From contig NZ_LUVZ01000034.1 of NCBI RefSeq assembly GCF_001593385.1, positions 62,001 through 126,000 of the forward strand: 64,000 nt of DNA, written 5' to 3'. A model generated the notes under the pieces. It made no database searches. It saw only the letters and a program-made list of their open reading frames with translations, and was not told the origin of the DNA. The first letter of the stretch is position 1. Every line of letters starts with the position of its first letter. The DNA is from Chryseobacterium cucumeris. Its GTDB lineage: Bacteria; Bacteroidota; Bacteroidia; Flavobacteriales; Weeksellaceae. The position numbers were made by a program, and so were the translations under genes. Positions 7,577-15,119 of the stretch are shown here, piece by piece.

Positions 7577-10177
7577 TTATTCTTCAGAATCAGAATTCTC
7601 ATTCTCCTCTGCCGGGTTTTCATCTCCAGCCTGAGGTGTTACATTGTCATTTTCCTGGTTATCAAATAGCGATCCTACAACTCCTTCTTCTGTTTCTCCA
7701 AATTCTTCAGAATCTTCTTCTACATCTTTATCCATTTCTACTTTTGCAATGGCTGCAATTTCGTCATTTTTCTTAAGGTTGATCAGTTTTACTCCCTGAG
7801 TATTTCTACCCATTACTCTCATTTCATCCATTCCCATTCTAATCGCAACACCGGATTTGTTAATAATCATCAATCCGTCTTCGTCCGTTACATTTTGAAT
7901 AGCGATAAGGTTTCCTGTTTTTTCAGTAATGTTAAGGGTAATAACTCCTTTTCCTCCTCTGTTGGTAATTCGGTAGTCTTCTACTGCAGTTCTCTTTCCG
8001 TATCCTTTCTCAGATACTACAAGTACTGTTTCATTCTCTACATCGTTCACAACAATCATACCAATAGCTTCGTCACCATCTTCAAGCAAGATACCTCTTA
8101 CTCCGATAGACCCTCTACCTACTTCTCTTACTTTCTCCTCAGGGAAACGGATACATTTACCATTCTTAGTAGCAATCATAATCTGAGATGTTCCATTGGT
8201 AAGATAAGCTCCTAATAACTGGTCGTTATCTCTGATCTCGATAGCATTTACTCCATTTACTCTTGGTCTTGAATACGCTTCCAATGATGTTTTCTTGATT
8301 GTACCGTTTTTGGTTACCATCACAACACTCATTTGATTTACATATTCAGAATCCTTAAGGTTGTTCGTTCTGATATAGGCTTTAATCTTATCATCCGGTT
8401 CAATGTTGATAAGGTTTTGTACAGCTCTTCCTTTTGCTGTTTTGGAACCTTCAGGAATTTCAAATACTCTTAGCCAATAACATCTTCCTTTTTCTGTAAA
8501 GAATAACATGTACTGGTGGTTAGTTGCAGAAACAATATACTCAAGGAAGTCAGAATCTCTTGTCGTTGCTGCTTTATTACCTACACCACCTCTACTTTGA
8601 ATTTTATATTCTGAAAGCGAAGTTCTCTTGATGTATCCTGCATGAGAGATCGTAAGAACTACAGATTCATTCGGGATAATATCTTCGATAGACATTTCTC
8701 CTCCCGAATAATCAATTTCAGTTCTTCTTTCGTCTCCGTATTTTTCTTTGATTTCGATCAGTTCATCTTTGATGATCTGGAATCTTCTTGGCTCATTAGC
8801 TAAGATGTCTTCCAAATTAGCAATTTCTTTCATGATCGCATCGTATTCATCACGGATCTTATCAAGCTCCATTCCTGTAAGACGAGCCAATCTAAGATCC
8901 AGAATTGCCTGAGCCTGAATGTCTGAAAGTTCAAACGCCTCAATCAAGCCTTCTTTCGCAGCCTGAGGGTTGGCACTGTGACGGATAATAGAAATTGCTC
9001 TGTCTAAAGCATCCTGGGTTCCGATCACTTTCATGAATCCTTCAAGGATATGAGCTCTTTCCTTTGCTTTTTTAAGCTCAAACTGAGTTCTTCTTACGAT
9101 TACTTCATGTCTGTGCTCTACAAAGTGATGGATGATATCTTTAAGGTTCAGCTGCTCTGGTCTTCCGTGTACCAATGCAATATTGTTTACACTGAAAGAT
9201 GTCTGAAGTGCTGTATATTTATATAATAGGTTAAGAACGACATTCGGTATTGCATCGTTTTTCAATTCATATACAATACGAAGTCCTTTTCTATCCGACT
9301 CATCTCTGATTTCGTGGATTCCCGGGATTTTTTCGTCTTTAACAAGCTCTGCTGTTCTGGCGATCATTTCCGCTTTGTTTACCTGATAAGGGATTTCGGT
9401 AACAATAATCGCGTTTCTGTTTCCGATTTCATCAAAGTTCACTTTAGCTCTTAAAACTACTCTACCTCTTCCTGTATGGAAAGCATCTCTTACTCCGTCA
9501 TATCCATAGATGATACCACCTGTAGGGAAATCCGGTGCAATGATGTGCTGCATCAGTTCGTCAATCGTAATTTCTTTATTATCGATATAAGCACAGATTG
9601 CATCTACAGATTCTGAAAGGTTATGAGGCGCCATATTCGTTGCCATACCTACGGCGATACCTGAAGTACCATTTACCAAAAGATTCGGAATTTTAGTAGG
9701 CATTACGGTCGGTTCCTGTAAACTGTCGTCGAAGTTATTCTGAAAATCAACTGTTTCTTTGTCCAGGTCTGAAAGAACCTCATCAGAGATTTTTTTCAAT
9801 CTTGCCTCGGTATAACGCATTGCTGCAGGCGGGTCACCATCCATAGAACCGAAGTTACCCTGTCCGTCTACCTGAGGATAACGTAAGCTCCAATCCTGTG
9901 CCATTCTTACCATAGCGTCGTATACAGAGGAATCTCCGTGTGGGTGATATTTACCTAATACATCCCCAACAATTCTCGCAGATTTTAAATATTTTCTGTT
10001 AGAAAACACCCCTAATCCATACATACCATAAAGTACTCTTCTATGAACGGGTTTCAAGCCGTCTCTTACATCCGGTAACGCTCTTGAAACGATAACGGAC
10101 ATCGAATAATCGATATAAGACGACTTCATTTCATCAACAATGTTGATAGGAATCAGTCTTTCTCCTTCTTTTTGCAT
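7577..10177 (-). CDS. gyrA: DNA gyrase subunit A
   Basis: An 866-residue type IIA topoisomerase subunit that breaks and rejoins DNA in the gyrase A2B2 complex. The catalytic tyrosine is Tyr122 in [10 protein letters not shown]. The quinolone-determining region reads [10 protein letters not shown], so Ser83 and Asp87 (same numbers as E. coli) are the drug-sensitive residues. The C-terminal beta-pinwheel has R-G-G-K-G close to the GyrA box, which favours gyrase over ParC. The end is a strongly acidic, disordered tail of about 50 residues. I chose ATG 10177; a TTG two codons upstream is possible but less likely. Confidence 0.95.
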   Translation of the reverse strand: MQKEGERLIPINIVDEMKSSYIDYSMSVIVSRALPDVRDGLKPVHRRVLYGMYGLGVFSNRKYLKSARIVGDVLGKYHPHGDSSVYDAMVRMAQDWSLRYPQVDGQGNFGSMDGDPPAAMRYTEARLKKISDEVLSDLDKETVDFQNNFDDSLQEPTVMPTKIPNLLVNGTSGIAVGMATNMAPHNLSESVDAICAYIDNKEITIDELMQHIIAPDFPTGGIIYGYDGVRDAFHTGRGRVVLRAKVNFDEIGNRNAIIVTEIPYQVNKAEMIARTAELVKDEKIPGIHEIRDESDRKGLRIVYELKNDAIPNVVLNLLYKYTALQTSFSVNNIALVHGRPEQLNLKDIIHHFVEHRHEVIVRRTQFELKKAKERAHILEGFMKVIGTQDALDRAISIIRHSANPQAAKEGLIEAFELSDIQAQAILDLRLARLTGMELDKIRDEYDAIMKEIANLEDILANEPRRFQIIKDELIEIKEKYGDERRTEIDYSGGEMSIEDIIPNESVVLTISHAGYIKRTSLSEYKIQSRGGVGNKAATTRDSDFLEYIVSATNHQYMLFFTEKGRCYWLRVFEIPEGSKTAKGRAVQNLINIEPDDKIKAYIRTNNLKDSEYVNQMSVVMVTKNGTIKKTSLEAYSRPRVNGVNAIEIRDNDQLLGAYLTNGTSQIMIATKNGKCIRFPEEKVREVGRGSIGVRGILLEDGDEAIGMIVVNDVENETVLVVSEKGYGKRTAVEDYRITNRGGKGVITLNITEKTGNLIAIQNVTDEDGLMIINKSGVAIRMGMDEMRVMGRNTQGVKLINLKKNDEIAAIAKVEMDKDVEEDSEEFGETEEGVVGSLFDNQENDNVTPQAGDENPAEENENSDSEE

Positions 10178-10327
10178 AAACAAATTTTATTGTAATGATA
10201 TTCAAACTCTTAGCTGTAAGTCTGAAAATTATTTATTTCCAATTTTTATTAACGGGCTAATTTACGAAAAAAATGCCGATTTTTGCCGTAGAATTTATCC
10301 AAAAAAATCTTAAAAATTCATAAAAAT

Positions 10328-10642
10328 ATGAGCGTATTAAGTATAACTTTCCACTGCACGAAAGATAACCTGGAAGAATGGGAAAATTATATTGATGAAA
10401 CACTGGTTTTAATGACTGAAAACCTGATGGATGTCAACAAATATATTCTTTCTGAGGTACACAGTGACTTTATCGAGGAAGGCAAAAATTATAATCTCCT
10501 GTTAATTTTTGATAATGATGAACTGAGGGAAGATTTTATTAAAAGTGAACTTTTAAATATTTCTGAAAGAATTGAGAAAAAGTTCGGACAGGAAGTAATG
10601 GTTTTCAACACTTTCCTTAATCCGAAAAAATCCAGATTATAA
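10328..10642 (+). CDS. DUF4286 family protein
   Basis: A 104-residue cytoplasmic protein with no signal peptide or membrane segment. The strand-helix pattern (S-I-T-F-H-C at the start, E-E-W-E-N-Y-I helix, N-Y-N-L-L-L-I-F-D-N strand, F-G-Q-E-V-M-V-F-N-T-F-L at the end) is that of the small ferredoxin-like DUF4286 family of Bacteroidota, function unknown. It is divergent from gyrA, with a 150-base shared upstream region, and has its own terminator. A -7-like GATTTTTG lies upstream but is imperfect. Confidence 0.75.
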   Translation: MSVLSITFHCTKDNLEEWENYIDETLVLMTENLMDVNKYILSEVHSDFIEEGKNYNLLLIFDNDELREDFIKSELLNISERIEKKFGQEVMVFNTFLNPKKSRL

Positions 10643-10652
10643 TAGATCATAA

Positions 10653-10680
10653 AAAAGCACTGAAAAAATTCAGTGCTTTT
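10653..10680. terminator. Bidirectional terminator between converging genes
   Basis: Perfect 12-bp stem AAAAGCACTGAA / TTCAGTGCTTTT with an AAAA loop, T-tract on the plus side and A-tract on the other. It lies between the DUF4286 gene (plus) and the small lipoprotein at 10687 (minus), so it can serve both. Confidence 0.85.
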
Positions 10681-10686
10681 CTTTTT

Positions 10687-10908
10687 TTATCTGTGATGTC
10701 CATGACCGCGGCCTTTGTGATGATGACCACGATCGTCATAAATATACACTTTCTTTACCTGGCCGGGTGCATAGTACCTTGCACTTCCGCCATAATACCT
10801 TTTGGCATGCCCGGGTGGCATTCTTCTTCCATGATGCTCATGTACCACGCAAGAGGACAGCATTAAAACAACCACTGCTACCCCAGCAATTTTCAACATA
10901 CTTTTCAT
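10687..10908 (-). CDS. Small lipoprotein with PPG-AK / YAPGQ motif and His-rich tail
   Basis: A 73-residue protein starting at ATG 10908 (MKSMLKIAGVAVVVLMLSSC), a clear lipoprotein signal with lipobox L-S-S-C. An in-frame start at 10959 is rejected because it would push the signal inside the protein. The mature part has M-P-P-G-H-A-K-R, G-G-S-A-R-Y-Y-A-P-G-Q-V-K-K and ends in a His/Gly/Arg-rich tail with about nine His in the last 20 residues, which could bind metal. The gene 115 bases upstream (11023-11202) is a clear relative. Similar tiny proteins are common in Chryseobacterium; no function is established that I know of. Confidence 0.75.
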   Translation of the reverse strand: MKSMLKIAGVAVVVLMLSSCVVHEHHGRRMPPGHAKRYYGGSARYYAPGQVKKVYIYDDRGHHHKGRGHGHHR

Positions 10909-11022
10909 TATTTTCACTTTTTCAATTTCGATAGCGAAATATATCAAGGTTAATGCCAAAAGAAATTGAAATTAAGCTAATATATGTTAAAACTGACTGC
11001 TAATTTTTATTTTCTGCACTTC

Positions 11023-11202
11023 CTAGTAGCCGCTTCTTTTTTTTACCTGCCCGGGAGCATAGTCTTTTGCACTTCCTCCAAACACTTTTTTAGCCTGTCC
11101 TGGCGGAACTGTTTTCACCCGGCGTCCATTGTCATGCACCACACATGATGATAACATTAACGCTACGATAAGAACTCCTGTGATTTTAATCAAATTTTTC
11201 AT
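11023..11202 (-). CDS. Tiny lipoprotein, paralogue of the 10687 gene
   Basis: A 59-residue reading frame, ATG at 11202 and TAG at 11023. The product starts MKNLIKITGVLIVALMLSSC, again a lipoprotein signal with L-S-S-C followed by V-V-H as in its neighbour. The mature part carries V-P-P-G-Q-A-K-K-V-F-G-G-S-A-K and D-Y-A-P-G-Q-V-K-K, the same motif as the 10687 gene, but lacks the His-rich tail and ends R-S-G-Y. The shared motif at equal spacing in two adjacent frames is strong evidence that both are real genes and arose by tandem duplication. Confidence 0.8.
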   Translation of the reverse strand: MKNLIKITGVLIVALMLSSCVVHDNGRRVKTVPPGQAKKVFGGSAKDYAPGQVKKRSGY

Positions 11203-11299
11203 TATTTCTATTTTTCAACTTTATGTAATATAACAATGGTAGTGCCAAAGGTTAAAAAAGTTAAAGTTAGAGGATTAAGGTTGAATTTCAATGATTATT

Positions 11300-11341
11300 G
11301 TCAATGGTCAATTTTGCTTCGCAGGTCAATGGTGAATTTTG
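11300..11341. repeat. Dispersed intergenic repeat, TCAATGGT-AATTTTGCTTCGCAG unit
   Basis: The piece GTCAATGGTCAATTTTG followed by CTTCGCAG and then GTCAATGGTGAATTTTG is a near-perfect direct repeat of 17 bases. Related copies occur at 39408-39494 and 49771-49810, all intergenic. The small reading frame that crosses it (11236-11427) is judged not to be a gene. Confidence 0.65.
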
Positions 11342-11371
11342 TTATGGAGAATCATATGCTTACCAAACAAA

Positions 11372-11440
11372 ATCATCAATTATCAATTATCAATCATCAA
11401 TTATCAATCATCAATTATAAATTATAAATTATAAATTATA
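11372..11440. repeat. Tandem array of ATCAATT units running into AAATTAT units
   Basis: Seven-base units (ATCAATT and ATCAATC) repeat from 11372 to about 11415, then change to TATAAAT/AAATTAT units to 11440. The unit matches the menB-menA intergenic palindrome at 5310-5373. There are no spacers, so this is a simple microsatellite-like array and not CRISPR. Confidence 0.75.
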
Positions 11441-11445
11441 GCTCT

Positions 11446-11937
11446 CTAGACGATTTCACTTCTTTTTTCCATCAGGATAATATCTTTCCACTCTCCGTTG
11501 AGTTTTCCGATTTTTTTACGGACGCCTACGATTCTGAAACCGTTTTTCTGATGAAATTTGATAGAAGTTTCATTTTCGGAGAAGATATTGGTCTGTAATG
11601 TCCAGAATCCGTGATCCTCGCTATCCAAAATCAATTTTTTAAGCAATACGGAACCCAATCCCTTTCCCTGATATTCGTTATCAAAATAAATGCTTACCTC
11701 TGCAACTCCTTTATAGCATTCTCTTTTGCTGACCGGTTTTAAGGCACACCATCCCACAACTTCATTATTTTCATTTTCCAGTACCCAGCGGCAGTCGTTA
11801 AAATAGCCCATGCTCCAGGCTTCAGCAGTTGGAACTTCTGTTTCAAAAGTGGAAATCCCACCGTCTATTCCCTGGCGGAAAATTTCAAGAACCCTGGCTT
11901 CGTCATTGGGAAGCATTTCTCTTAACTCGTAATTCAT
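11446..11937 (-). CDS. GNAT-family N-acetyltransferase, phosphinothricin-acetyltransferase type
   Basis: A 163-residue acetyltransferase. The acetyl-CoA pyrophosphate loop is Y-Q-G-K-G-L-G-S-V-L-L (about residues 89-99), after the family strand V-A-E-V-S-I-Y. The N-terminal half (residues 1-35, I-F-R-Q-G-I-D-G-G-I-S-T-F-E-T) and the region W-C-A-L-K-P-V-S resemble the Pat/Bar/YwnH group that acetylates small amines or amino-acid-like compounds. The true substrate cannot be told. It is five bases downstream of the DUF421 gene and likely co-transcribed. Confidence 0.82.
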   Translation of the reverse strand: MNYELREMLPNDEARVLEIFRQGIDGGISTFETEVPTAEAWSMGYFNDCRWVLENENNEVVGWCALKPVSKRECYKGVAEVSIYFDNEYQGKGLGSVLLKKLILDSEDHGFWTLQTNIFSENETSIKFHQKNGFRIVGVRKKIGKLNGEWKDIILMEKRSEIV

Positions 11938-11942
11938 CGTAT

Positions 11943-12455
11943 TTAGTGGTATTTTCTTTTGATTTTTCTTTTAATTCTTGAATAGTGTGTCTGCTTGCTT
12001 TTTTCATCCTGAGAAACAACACTGATATTTCCATCCACTTCCAGAACGGAAAGCTTTACATTGTTTATGTTTTCAATTCCGTGTTCTCTTATCGCTTCTT
12101 CCAATTCGCTTTCTGTAATCTTTACCCGATTCAGGGCTGCCTGATCGGCAATTCCATCCCTGATCAGAATAACCGGCTCATCTTCCATAAAAGTCTGAAA
12201 GGAACGGCTGGAAAACATGAGTCTCTTCAGAATGAAATTAGCAACAAACAAAACCAATGCCGCCACGATTCCTCCCTGAAGAGAGGTATCAGGACCTACC
12301 ATGGCATTCTGAACAGCATTTGAAATTAACAACAATAATACAACATCTCCTGCATTGAGCTGGGAAAGCTGATTTTTGCCGAATAAACGGATAGCAATTA
12401 CCATGAAAAGGTAAACGCAGAGGGAACGGACAGCAACATTAAGAATTGGATCCAC
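11943..12455 (-). CDS. DUF421 (YetF-like) membrane protein
   Basis: A 170-residue protein with three N-terminal transmembrane helices (about 8-24, 36-54 and 60-78) and a cytoplasmic domain. The motif A-I-R-L-F-G-K-N-Q-L-S-Q-L in the first loop, L-L-L-I-S-N-A-V-Q-N-A-M-V-G and P-V-I-L-I-R-D-G mark the DUF421/YetF family. The reading frame starts with GTG at 12455 (M-D-P-I-L-N-V-A-V-R-S), which matches the family start; no ATG precedes the first helix. A -7-like TACATTTG (complement of 12474-12481) lies 18 bases upstream. The short basic tail (R-I-K-R-K-I-K-R-K) is unusual but not disruptive. Confidence 0.85.
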   Translation of the reverse strand: MDPILNVAVRSLCVYLFMVIAIRLFGKNQLSQLNAGDVVLLLLISNAVQNAMVGPDTSLQGGIVAALVLFVANFILKRLMFSSRSFQTFMEDEPVILIRDGIADQAALNRVKITESELEEAIREHGIENINNVKLSVLEVDGNISVVSQDEKSKQTHYSRIKRKIKRKYH

Positions 12456-12573
12456 AATTTTTTTTTATCTACTCAAATGTATTGATTTTTTGATTCTTAA
12501 GAAATATTTTATAGGCAAATTTTGGTATACATTTTGAGCCTGGAATTCTGATAAATACCACAAAATTATACCA

Positions 12574-13113
12574 ATGAAAAAATTATTTCTCTGTTTAGGA
12601 ATATTCCTGTTCTTTGTATCCTGCAAAAAGAATGAGTCTCAACCTACTCAGTCTTCAGAAACAGCCATTATTGAAAAAGTTAATGAACTGTATACTCGAT
12701 ACGGTAAATCCAACGAGGCTATTTACAACCAGCCGATTACGGATACTTTATTTTCTCAGGACTTAAAAAAAGTTTTAGACGAGGCCATCAATGCATCAAA
12801 GGCTGATATTAAAAAGGTAAAAAAGAGTGATCATCCTGATGAGAAACCTTTAATATTCGAAGGTGCTATTTTTTCCAGTCTGTATGAAGGATTTACAGAT
12901 TATAAAATCAAGTCTGTTAAGATACAGGATAAAACTGCTGAAGCATTGGTGGCCTTCGAATATAATGCGGCTTCCCCCAAAGAAACCTGGATGGACACCG
13001 TGCATATGATCAATACAGAGAAAGGATGGAGAATAGATAATGTTACTTTTGATACAATAGGGAATTCTAAAGATCTTAAAGCAAGATTAACAGAGTTTGT
13101 TCAGAGTACATAA
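12574..13113 (+). CDS. Lipoprotein, DUF3828-like
   Basis: A 179-residue predicted lipoprotein with lipobox F-V-S-C at about residue 17. The mature domain (about residues 30-175) has the pattern of DUF3828: a helix with L-Y-T-R-Y, a hydrophilic helix, then strands with V-A-F-E-Y and a G-W-R-I-D-N-V end motif. Function is unknown; related proteins are periplasmic or lipid-anchored. It is a single-gene unit on the plus strand, facing away from the DUF421 gene, with its own terminator. Confidence 0.65.
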   Translation: MKKLFLCLGIFLFFVSCKKNESQPTQSSETAIIEKVNELYTRYGKSNEAIYNQPITDTLFSQDLKKVLDEAINASKADIKKVKKSDHPDEKPLIFEGAIFSSLYEGFTDYKIKSVKIQDKTAEALVAFEYNAASPKETWMDTVHMINTEKGWRIDNVTFDTIGNSKDLKARLTEFVQST

Positions 13114-13120
13114 CAATAGA

Positions 13121-13145
13121 AAAGCCGCTTTTTGTAAGCGGCTTT
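13121..13145 (+). terminator. Terminator of the DUF3828-like lipoprotein gene
   Basis: Ten-base-pair stem AAAGCCGCTT / AAGCGGCTTT, 5-base loop, then ATTTTTT on the plus strand, eight bases after the stop codon. Confidence 0.88.
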
Positions 13146-13150
13146 ATTTT

Positions 13151-13285
13151 TTACGGACATTGAACGATTGGAATATCGCTGCAGATTACTTTATTTGCCC
13201 ACTCGCAAAACGTACAGTATTTTACAGGCTCTCCTCCGTTCACTGACTTCAACTCTGATTTTGTCAGCTTTTTTAAATTTTTCAT
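13151..13285 (-). CDS. Double-glycine-leader, cysteine-containing small peptide (bacteriocin-like)
   Basis: A 44-residue reading frame, ATG 13285 to TAA 13151. The first part, MKNLKKLTKSELKSVNGG, is a textbook double-glycine leader of the type cut by C39-peptidase ABC transporters. The core after the G-G is 26 residues with four cysteines (residues 24, 27, 35 and 43, including C-T-F-C) and two prolines near the end. Flavobacteria carry many such genes annotated as bacteriocin-like. No transporter or modifying enzyme lies nearby. A -7-like TAATTTTG (complement of 13309-13316) is upstream. What the mature peptide does is unknown. Confidence 0.8.
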   Translation of the reverse strand: MKNLKKLTKSELKSVNGGEPVKYCTFCEWANKVICSDIPIVQCP

Positions 13286-13399
13286 ATAGTTTTAATTTTA
13301 TGGTAGCCCAAAATTAAAATCTTATGCTATATTGTTTATTACAACTTAATCTGATAAGTTTTCATTATTCACATATTATTGAATAATATGCTATGAATA

Positions 13400-13804
13400 C
13401 TATCTGCTGTGGATCTCTACTGTCACTGGCATTACGTAAGTATAGGCAACCATATTATCAGTTAGTTTTTTGCGGTCTACCCTATAGTCAAGATCGCTTA
13501 ACACTGTTTCAATTTCCTTACTAACGGTTTTACAGTCACCACTGGAATGAACATTAACGATTTTTCCGTTTTTTGCAATATCAAATTTCACCACAGAGTT
13601 TACGGTTCCCTGTTTGTAATCAGGATTGGTAAGATCAAAATTAGCTTCTAATTTATTTCTGATATCATTAAATGTTTCACTCCTGTTCAACTGAATTTCC
13701 TGAATGGTATTATGATCTGTAGTTTGAGCTTTAGCAGTGTTCAAAACAGCAGCAAATCCGCAAACGAAAAGTGAAGCCATCAATATTTGAATTCTATTTT
13801 TCAT
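13400..13804 (-). CDS. Secreted protein with TonB C-terminal-like fold
   Basis: A 134-residue protein with a signal peptide (about residues 1-26, ending A-K-A-Q). The mature part has V-V-K-F-D-I-A-K-N-G-K-I-V-N-V, then a helix (T-V-S-K-E-I-E-T-V-L-S-D-L) and closes with a strand P-V-T-V-E-I. This strand-helix-strand pattern is that of the TonB C-terminal domain found in many short Bacteroidota exported proteins. There is no N-terminal membrane anchor or proline-rich linker, so it is not a working TonB; it may bind an envelope partner. Function unknown. Confidence 0.6.
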   Translation of the reverse strand: MKNRIQILMASLFVCGFAAVLNTAKAQTTDHNTIQEIQLNRSETFNDIRNKLEANFDLTNPDYKQGTVNSVVKFDIAKNGKIVNVHSSGDCKTVSKEIETVLSDLDYRVDRKKLTDNMVAYTYVMPVTVEIHSR

Positions 13805-13985
13805 AACTAACTGGTTTTAAATATTATACTAACCTATTTTTGTATCTCTTAACCAAAGTTATTAAAAATAATTCATATTAATTTTACATTCAGTTAACAT
13901 TGAGTTAACATTAAAATTTAATTAACTGATTATCAGCTTAATAAATTTTAAAAATAATTGAAAATTTAATATTGGAAATTGATAA

Positions 13986-15119
13986 TTAAATAATCCTTAG
14001 TTGTTTAGCAATGTCTTTTTTATATTTTTCAAACGGTTCATAAGTTAATTCTTTTTCAAAAATATTATCTCCAAATATATGTCTCATAAACATTCCTCTA
14101 TTTATTGGAATATGATTTCTTTTGAAGAGTTTTAGTATTTCTTCAATTTGACTATTAGAATACTTTTTCCTTTTTTGTATCAAATCAGATGCTATATCTT
14201 TATGCCATTCATACCTTCCCTTCAATTGAAACATCTCGATGAAATTATCAATATCAGTATGTCTATTTATATTTTTAATTTTCACCTCAATATCTTCTAA
14301 GTGATTTATATTACTGATATCTTTTTTCAAATTCAATTTAAAATTGAGATATTCATCTAATTTAAAGTCTTCTGATGATGGAGATATACTATTTATAAAC
14401 TTCAAATCAACAAAATCCTTTTCGCCTTTAAATTTAGAATTGCACGGGCTACAAGATGGAACTAAATTATAAATAGATAATGAGAGATAAACATGGTTCT
14501 TTTTGGAAAGTACATGATCTAGAGTAAAGTGATTTTTAGATGTTTCTAGCTTATTTATCTCTTTCAAATTAATTTTACTAATTGTATTGATTGTTACACC
14601 TTTTATTTTTATTAATTCATCAGTTTTACAATTAGGATTTTTATAAATAAAATCATAAATTTTTAATCCTGTTTTTTTGCCAAGTAATTTTTTCCATTCT
14701 TGTTCTGTTGCACTGTGAAAAAAATCTTCGAGAGTTTCATATATTATAAATTGATTAAATACATTGATATAATTAATATTACAATAATGACAAGTTTTTA
14801 AAAAAAAATTATTTTCAATTATGAAATCAGCAATTGTTCTTTGAAAGCTATTATATAAATAGTCATCACCTTTCTTGAAATAAGAGTTCAATAATGTTAA
14901 ATCAAATCCAATTTCATCTATTTTAATTGCTAAATCAAGCAATTCAGAAAATTTTGCGGTAACTAATTTTTCTAAACTCCATTTATCATCAATTTTTTTA
15001 AGTTCTGTATTAATTCCACTTTCATTTATTATTTTTTTATTTATAATTGCCAAATAATAATCATTAATAAATTTTTTTTCAGAATCTAAATCTTTGTAGG
15101 GATAAATTACTTTTCTCAT
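13986..15119 (-). CDS. HNH endonuclease, PtuB-like partner of an AAA ATPase
   Basis: A 377-residue protein with an HNH (beta-beta-alpha metal) nuclease site: D-H at 201-202, Asn218, then C-S-P-C-N at 223-227. A first zinc half-site, C-H-Y-C, is at 110-113, so the zinc knuckle and HNH core span about residues 105-235, with a helical insert between them. About 140 lysine/asparagine-rich residues follow. It overlaps the ATPase gene by the four bases ATGA, so the two are translated together. AAA plus HNH in this order is the arrangement of Septu (PtuA-PtuB), an anti-phage system. It is longer than typical PtuB, so a diverged or new variant is possible. Confidence 0.8.
   Translation of the reverse strand: MRKVIYPYKDLDSEKKFINDYYLAIINKKIINESGINTELKKIDDKWSLEKLVTAKFSELLDLAIKIDEIGFDLTLLNSYFKKGDDYLYNSFQRTIADFIIENNFFLKTCHYCNINYINVFNQFIIYETLEDFFHSATEQEWKKLLGKKTGLKIYDFIYKNPNCKTDELIKIKGVTINTISKINLKEINKLETSKNHFTLDHVLSKKNHVYLSLSIYNLVPSCSPCNSKFKGEKDFVDLKFINSISPSSEDFKLDEYLNFKLNLKKDISNINHLEDIEVKIKNINRHTDIDNFIEMFQLKGRYEWHKDIASDLIQKRKKYSNSQIEEILKLFKRNHIPINRGMFMRHIFGDNIFEKELTYEPFEKYKKDIAKQLRII

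Noticed and set aside
11236..11427. A 63-codon plus-strand frame in the gap before the acetyltransferase gene
   Set aside because: It runs through two repeat elements, its last third is encoded by the ATCAATT tandem array, and it has no promoter or family match.
11372..11440. CRISPR array
   Set aside because: The units are 7 bases long and directly adjacent with no unique spacers, and no cas gene is in the window.
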